Shown here: piece by piece, positions 60,026 to 64,000 of the stretch
Layout of the letters: every line of letters begins with the position of its first letter
Position numbering within the stretch: the stretch's first letter is position 1
From: Micromonospora sp. ATCC 39149
GTDB lineage: Bacteria > Actinomycetota > Actinomycetes > Mycobacteriales > Micromonosporaceae
Direction of reading: 5' to 3'
Length of the DNA: 64,000 bases
Assembly: GCF_000158815.1 (NCBI RefSeq)
Contig: NZ_GG657738.1
Coordinates: forward strand, 2,771,663 to 2,835,662
The notes under the pieces: generated by a model
Databases searched by the model: none
What the model was told of the DNA's origin: nothing
Seen by the model: the letters and a program-made list of their open reading frames with translations, nothing else
Made by a program: the position numbers and the translations under genes

Positions 60026-61012
60026 GTGGACGAAGTGCAGAACCAAGTACGGGAGCTGCTCTGGGATTGGCACCGCCACAAGCACAAGGGCAGCAAGCAC
60101 GGTGCGTTCCAACGGTTCTGGGAGGCGATCAAGACTGACTGCGACATCAGCCACAAGAAGGTCCTCGACGAGCTGAGGCGCGACGGCCGGGTCTCCTGGG
60201 ACCTGCTGGCGCGAGCCGTTGGGGTCTGCGGGCCAGACGATGACTACGAAGATCGGCTGGAGCACTTCGCCGGGCTGTGGCAGGAACACCGAGGAGTGGC
60301 CCCGCCGGGCTACTGCGGCCGGATCGTCATAGCCGGCCAGGTGGTTCGGGACGCGCTCGTCACTCCGGCGGACGCCAGGGACGACAAGAGCCGGATCGCC
60401 ATGCTGGAGCGCGAGCACGATCGCGCCCAACTGGAACTGGTCGACCAACACCGTCGGATCAAGGAGCTGCAGGGCCAGATCGCTGGGCTGACCGCCAACC
60501 TGCAGCACCAGGCCGAAGAGGCCGAAGCGGACCGGCGCAGGCTGATCAACAGCATCGAAAACGTGTCCGAACAGATGCGGCAGGATGTCGCCCGCCAGCA
60601 CCAGGAGGGTGCTGAGCTCAACGCCCGCATCGACCGGCTGGTGCGGGAGAACGCGGACCTCATCGCCCACCAGGAAGTGCTTACCCGCGCACGGGACCAG
60701 GCCGAACACCGTGCCGGCCGCTTGGTCACCGAGCGCGACAGAGCCGAGACCCGCGCCGGCCAGCTTGCGCAGGAACGCGATGACGCCGAGGCCCGCGCCA
60801 GCCAGCATCTGGTAGCTCTCGGCGAGTTGCGGCAGAGCACCGACCAGGAGCGGTTCCGCCTCTATGAAATGATCAACGACTTGAGAGAGAAGGTCTCCGC
60901 GTTGTCGGACAACCGCAACGAGCAGTCGAAACGAGCCAGACCGATACGCGTCATGGAGGAAGACGACCCGTTCGGCTGGGGACGGGGCGGGGCGCCACCC
61001 GTCCTGAAGTAG
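60026..61012 (+). CDS. Coiled-coil protein with N-terminal HTH-like domain, unknown
   Basis: 328 residues. Residues 1-85 are a compact helical domain (LLWDWHRHKHKGSKHGAFQRFWEAIK, SHKKVLDELRRDGRVSWDLLARAVGVCG) reminiscent of small regulator or adaptor domains that often begin actinobacterial signalling proteins. From about 120 to 300 it is a near-continuous coiled coil with heptads (HDRAQLELVDQHRRIKELQGQIAGLTANL). The end is FGWGRGG. No membrane helix. Codon usage is less biased than in the core genes, hinting at later acquisition. A leaderless-type CAGAAT precedes the GTG. Confidence 0.72.
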   Translation: MDEVQNQVRELLWDWHRHKHKGSKHGAFQRFWEAIKTDCDISHKKVLDELRRDGRVSWDLLARAVGVCGPDDDYEDRLEHFAGLWQEHRGVAPPGYCGRIVIAGQVVRDALVTPADARDDKSRIAMLEREHDRAQLELVDQHRRIKELQGQIAGLTANLQHQAEEAEADRRRLINSIENVSEQMRQDVARQHQEGAELNARIDRLVRENADLIAHQEVLTRARDQAEHRAGRLVTERDRAETRAGQLAQERDDAEARASQHLVALGELRQSTDQERFRLYEMINDLREKVSALSDNRNEQSKRARPIRVMEEDDPFGWGRGGAPPVLK

Positions 61013-61047
61013 CGACCGGTCGGCATCCGCTCGGCTGGAACCGAAAC

Positions 61048-61090
61048 GGCTCGGGCCGGCCACCCCTGGGCGGGGGGACCGGCCCGAGCC
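61048..61090 (+). terminator. Rho-independent-like hairpin after the coiled-coil gene
   Basis: Twelve-base perfect arms GGCTCGGGCCGG (61048-61059) and CCGGCCCGAGCC (61079-61090) around a GC-rich loop. It follows the stop at 61012 and precedes the DUF1416 stop on the other strand. Confidence 0.65.
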
Positions 61091-61110
61091 GATGCACGCG
61101 GTGCGGGTGT

Positions 61111-61164
61111 GTCAGGAGGGGCCCCTTCCTATACAGGAAGCGTTAACAGGGGGCCCTTCCTTAC
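61111..61164. repeat. GGGGCCC dispersed repeat, copy 8
   Basis: GTCAGGAGGGGCCCCTTCC, TATACAGGAAGC, GTTAACAGGGGGCCCTT, CCTTA. The closing TTA is the TAA stop of the DUF1416 gene (61161-61163). Confidence 0.8.
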
Positions 61165-61484
61165 GCCTTCACGGTGACCGTTACCTCGTTGATGCCGCGG
61201 GCGGCGGTCACGGTGCTGTCGCCGTTGCCGTGCCGGGACAGCGCCCGCAGCGTCCAGGTGCCCGGCGCGGCGAAGAACCGGAACTGGCCGGCCGGGGAGG
61301 TGACCACCTCGGCGGTGAACTCACCGGTCGAGTCGAGCAGCCGAACGTACGCGCCCGGAACGGCTTCGCCCGCCTCGGACGTGACGGCGCCGGTGATGAC
61401 GGTTTCCTTCTCCAGGTCCAGGCTGGCCGGCAGCGGGGCGGCCTGGTCGGGCGCGGCGCAACCGGCAGCGGTGGGAGCAGTCAT
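61161..61484 (-). CDS. DUF1416 protein (SseC-like)
   Basis: 107 residues. One beta-sandwich domain: ITGAVTSEAGEAVPGAYVRLLDSTGEFTAEVVTSPAGQFRFFAAPGTWTLRALSRHG, like carboxypeptidase regulatory folds. It is the SseC/DUF1416 partner encoded with thiosulfate sulfurtransferase in mycobacteria (Rv0814c-Rv0815c). ATG 61484 lies three bases after the sseA stop. The exact role beside the sulfurtransferase is unknown. Confidence 0.9.
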   Translation of the reverse strand: MTAPTAAGCAAPDQAAPLPASLDLEKETVITGAVTSEAGEAVPGAYVRLLDSTGEFTAEVVTSPAGQFRFFAAPGTWTLRALSRHGNGDSTVTAARGINEVTVTVKA

Positions 61485-61487
61485 GGC

Positions 61488-62336
61488 TCAGGCCTCCCCG
61501 GGCTCGTCGCCGAGCGCGACCGGCACGCCGACCAGCGAGCCGTACTCGGTCCAGGATCCGTCGTAGTTCTTCACGTTGGCGTGGCCGAGCAGCTCCTGAA
61601 GCACGAACCAGGTGTGCGAGGAGCGCTCGCCGATCCGGCAGTAGGCGATGGTCTCCTTGCTGTCGTCCAGCCCGGCCGCGGCGTAGATCTTGCGCAGCTC
61701 GTCGTCGGACTTGAAGGTGCCGTCCTCGTTCGCGGCCTTGGACCACGGCACGCTGATCGCGGTCGGCACGTGGCCGGCCCGCTGCGCCTGCTCCTGCGGC
61801 AGGTGGGCGGGGGCGAGCAGTCGGCCGGCGTACTCGTCGGGGCTGCGCACGTCGACCAGGTTCTTGGTGCCGATCGCGTTGACGACCTCGTCGCGGAAGG
61901 CGCGGATCGAGGTGTCCGGCTCCTGCGCGACGTACTGGGTGGCCGGGCGGGTCACCGCGTCGGTCACCAGCGGCCGGGCGTCCAGCTCCCACTTCTTGCG
62001 CCCACCGTCGAGCAGCTTCACGTCGCGGTGGCCGTAGAGCTTGAAGTACCAGTACGCGTATGCGGCGAACCAGTTGTTGTTGCCGCCGTACAGGATGACG
62101 GTGTCGTCGTTGGAGATGCCACGCTCGGAGAGCAGCGCCTCGAACTGGCTCTTGTTGACGAAGTCCCGGCGGACCGGGTCCTGAAGGTCGGTGCGCCAGT
62201 CGAGCTTGATCGCGCCGGCGATGTGACCGGTGTCGTAGGCCGAGGTGTCTTCGTCGACCTCGACGAAGACGACGCCCGGGGCGTCGATGTTCTTCTCGGC
62301 CCATTCGGCCGAGACGAGTGCGGTGTCGCGACTCAT
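61488..62336 (-). CDS. sseA: Thiosulfate sulfurtransferase SseA/CysA type (two rhodanese domains)
   Basis: 282 residues. The inactive N-terminal rhodanese domain spans about 8-120 (FVEVDEDTSAYDTGHIAGAIKLDW). The catalytic C-terminal domain has NLVDVRSPDEYAGRL and the active loop AYCRIGERSSHTW with persulfide Cys 233; the CRxGxRS form favours thiosulfate. It transfers sulfur from thiosulfate to acceptors. ATG 62336. Expression is probably tuned by the Cys-rich leader peptide about 200 bases upstream. Confidence 0.94.
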   Translation of the reverse strand: MSRDTALVSAEWAEKNIDAPGVVFVEVDEDTSAYDTGHIAGAIKLDWRTDLQDPVRRDFVNKSQFEALLSERGISNDDTVILYGGNNNWFAAYAYWYFKLYGHRDVKLLDGGRKKWELDARPLVTDAVTRPATQYVAQEPDTSIRAFRDEVVNAIGTKNLVDVRSPDEYAGRLLAPAHLPQEQAQRAGHVPTAISVPWSKAANEDGTFKSDDELRKIYAAAGLDDSKETIAYCRIGERSSHTWFVLQELLGHANVKNYDGSWTEYGSLVGVPVALGDEPGEA

Positions 62337-62509
62337 CAGATCACTCCCTGGTGAGGATGGACGGTGAGCCTGCGCGAGGACGAAGTCTGTGGCTGTCGCA
62401 CCACGCGCGGGACCCAGAGGGAAGGACGGGATCACGGGTTCGTGCGACGGCGCCGCTGCCGGGCGTTCAGGGGGAAGAGACCGGAGGATACGCAGACCCT
62501 ATGGCCGGT

Positions 62510-62527
62510 GGCCGCCGTCAGGCGGCC
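62510..62527 (-). promoter_or_regulatory. Hairpin between leader peptide and sseA
   Basis: GGCCGCC and GGCGGCC arms around GTCA (plus strand 62510-62527) form a seven-pair stem 17 bases after the leader peptide stop. It could be an attenuator or an RBS-sequestering element responding to stalled ribosomes on the Cys codons. Confidence 0.45.
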
Positions 62528-62543
62528 GAGGACAGCCCCGCCG

Positions 62544-62621
62544 TCAGATGACGGGGCGACACAGGCAGGTGGCCACGCGGCACAGGTCGACCGCGCGCCG
62601 TTTGGTGAGGAGCGTCCCCAT
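62544..62621 (-). CDS. Cysteine-rich leader peptide of the sseA operon
   Basis: A 25-residue peptide, MGTLLTKRRAVDL followed by CRVATCLCRPVI. Three Cys codons lie within eight residues and the end closely resembles conserved actinobacterial leader peptides with the DLCRVAxCLCRP signature. In mycobacteria such short ORFs attenuate downstream sulfur genes in response to cysteine. AGCCTA (plus strand 62630-62635; TAGGCT on minus) lies eight bases before its ATG, so it is probably leaderless. About 200 bases separate it from sseA. Confidence 0.82.
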   Translation of the reverse strand: MGTLLTKRRAVDLCRVATCLCRPVI

Positions 62622-62749
62622 GAGCAGGGAGCCTACCAGCCATCCCGGATCCCGCCATCGGCCCGACCAGCATCCGGGACGCCCGTTCCGACGCACGGTC
62701 GCCGGACGGGCGCGGACCGTACCCGACCGGCGACTGCCCCGGGGAGCGT

Positions 62750-63538
62750 TCAGCCGGCCGAGTTGATCGGGACGTCCTTCGCGGCGGCGGTCACCGCGAG
62801 GCCCTGCGGCAGCGGCTTGACCTCGCGCACCGCGAGCTGGAAGGGCAGCTCGGGCAGCGGCACGTCGATCGAGATGTCCTTGGCGTAGTTGCTCAGCAGG
62901 GTGCGGGCCAGCCGATTGTTCGGCAGTCCCTCGGCGTCCACGTCGTTGAAGCGCAGCGAGATCGCACCCTCCTTGCCGACGGTCACGTCGGCGGTCCCGG
63001 TGAGCGTCAGCTTCTGCCCGAGGATGTCGACGGGGGCGGTGACGGCGAGCCGGCCGTCCCGCTCGCCGAGGGTCAGGCCGGGCCGGTCGAGAAGCGCGGC
63101 CAGGCTCTCGTACGTGATGGTGCCGGTGCCGTCGACGGTCTCGGCGACCACGTCGCCCTGCTGGGTACGCAGGGTGTCCAGGGAGGCCCGCACGTTGCGG
63201 GCGTCGACGTCCAGCTCCGGCAGGGCCACCGCGTCACCCTGCACCGAGCCCTGCACGTCGCGCAGCTTGATGGAGATCCGCTCGTACTTCCCGTCGAGGA
63301 CCTGGGTGAGGAAGGGGAAGCCGCCGACCTCGACCTCGGGCGGCGAGGACTGGGCGCCCTGCTTGGCGATCTCCTGGCTGACCTGGTCGGTGATCGCCCG
63401 CTCGGCCACCCCGACGGCCACCCGGTCGGCGGCCACCAGCAGTCCGCCGATGATCAGCAGCAGGACCAGCAGCGTGATGAGCACCTTGCGCCCGCGTCGC
63501 CGGGGACGTTCCTCGTACGCCGGGTAGGCCGTCGCCAC
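62750..63538 (-). CDS. LmeA-like DUF2993 lipid-binding/lipoprotein-like protein
   Basis: 262 residues. One N-terminal membrane helix (VLITLLVLLLIIGGLLVAADRVAVGVAERAITDQVSQEI) and an exported DUF2993 domain with a long amphipathic beta structure (VGGFPFLTQVLDGKYERISIKLRDVQG and LPNNRLARTLLSNYAKDI). LmeA (Rv0817c) is needed for lipomannan elongation in mycobacteria and binds phosphatidylinositol. It also lies near cysA2-sseC there. The GTG at 63538 has GAAGGAGG upstream. Confidence 0.85.
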   Translation of the reverse strand: MATAYPAYEERPRRRGRKVLITLLVLLLIIGGLLVAADRVAVGVAERAITDQVSQEIAKQGAQSSPPEVEVGGFPFLTQVLDGKYERISIKLRDVQGSVQGDAVALPELDVDARNVRASLDTLRTQQGDVVAETVDGTGTITYESLAALLDRPGLTLGERDGRLAVTAPVDILGQKLTLTGTADVTVGKEGAISLRFNDVDAEGLPNNRLARTLLSNYAKDISIDVPLPELPFQLAVREVKPLPQGLAVTAAAKDVPINSAG

Positions 63539-63692
63539 GCCGCCTCCTTCTGTCCGTCCGCCGCTCGGCGGAACCGGTGCCGCCGAGCGGCGCACCGGAG
63601 AGTACCCGAAGGGTGAAAACCTCAACCGCCGCTCGCTTCGGGCCGCCCGAACGGCCGGGCGGCCCCGGCCGGGCCGCCGGAAGAGCCGAGGG

Positions 63693-64000
63693 TCACAGGA
63701 AGAGCACGCACATGGCGTACGCCGCCGGGGCGGCCAGGGCGAAGCCGCCGAGCGGGCCCTGCATGTGCCGGGCGGCCCACATCGTCGGCGGCTCGCCGGC
63801 CATCAGCCGGCCAGCCTCCGCGTACCCGACGGCGAGGTCGGCCAGCACGGCGGTGGCGGCGGTGACCAGCCCGATCACCGCGCCGCTGGTCGGGGTGAAG
63901 CTGACCAGGTAACTGCCGAGGACCGCGCTGGCCAGGGTGCCGGCCATCGCCCCGACACACGACGCCGGCGGCGCCCCGGGGCACCCTGCGGTGCGAGCCG
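63693..64000 (-). CDS. Multi-helix membrane protein (partial, N-terminus off the window)
   Basis: At least 102 codons open to the right edge. Three hydrophobic helices: GAMAGTLASAVLGSYLVSF, GAVIGLVTAATAVLADLAVGYA and GGFALAAPAAYAMCVLFL at the end. MWAARHMQGPLGG lies between the last two. ATG 63947 is in frame, but the frame continues upstream without a stop, so the window probably shows only the C-terminal part. No family recognised. Confidence 0.6.
   Translation of the reverse strand, partial: ARTAGCPGAPPASCVGAMAGTLASAVLGSYLVSFTPTSGAVIGLVTAATAVLADLAVGYAEAGRLMAGEPPTMWAARHMQGPLGGFALAAPAAYAMCVLFL

Noticed and set aside
1..64000. tRNA genes, rRNA, CRISPR arrays, transposases or integrases
   Set aside because: None of the expected sequences or products was seen on either strand.

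Overview
The window is very GC-rich actinomycete DNA with strong G/C bias at third codon positions, many GTG starts and many leaderless-type promoters. It carries a mycothiol biosynthesis gene (mshA), a SenX3/RegX3-PhoU block and several gene orders that I recall from Mycobacterium tuberculosis. Together with two families of short intergenic repeats, this points to a Micromonospora-like chromosome (family Micromonosporaceae). The genus is an inference. I see no rRNA, tRNA, CRISPR array, insertion sequence or prophage.

Layout. 0-8.4 kb: a partial membrane metallopeptidase-like gene, a TetR/hydrolase operon, proline dehydrogenase, a lipoprotein + glutathionylspermidine-synthase-like pair, a CGNR zinc-finger regulator, a TIM-barrel epimerase, Ppx/GppA and a Cys-rich protein. 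8.4-14.3 kb: a TctABC tricarboxylate transporter with a UspA gene, divergent from a CitAB-like two-component system. 14.3-25 kb: RegX3/SenX3, PhoU under a PHO-box array, GpmA, an MFS exporter, a Rho-N/basic-repeat protein, YbjN, MshA, an SDR and a methyltransferase. 25-31.4 kb: a compact nitrogen-scavenging operon (AtzH-like, NCS2 permease, two isochorismatase-fold hydrolases, allophanate hydrolase) next to a GntR regulator. 31.4-39.3 kb: MurB, a mycothiol-dependent-type enzyme and a cellobiose-type module (ABC transporter, GH1, LacI regulator). 39.4-49.5 kb: mixed single genes, including an XRE regulator/HbhA-like/DUF2516 group, an asparaginase and a BKACE enzyme. 49.7-56 kb: YgfZ, Fur, a PabC-like enzyme, nitrobindin-like, DsrE, SCP2 and a glycogen-debranching-like enzyme. 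56-61 kb: a less conserved stretch with a secreted RCC1 propeller, a DivIVA-like remnant, a two-helix membrane protein and a coiled-coil protein. 61-64 kb: DUF1416-SseA behind a Cys-rich leader peptide, an LmeA-like protein and a partial membrane gene.

How it fits together. Much of the window is conserved actinobacterial core (phosphate sensing, mycothiol, cell wall, Fe-S and sulfur metabolism) interrupted by accessory catabolic modules. The most interesting one is the 25-31.4 kb operon. It looks like a route from triuret/biuret-type compounds through allophanate to ammonia, and it carries an AtzH-type NTF2 protein without the AtzE/AtzG partners it is known with. Other points of interest are a frameshifted XRE gene, repeat elements fused to stop and start codons, and a cysteine-responsive-type leader peptide.
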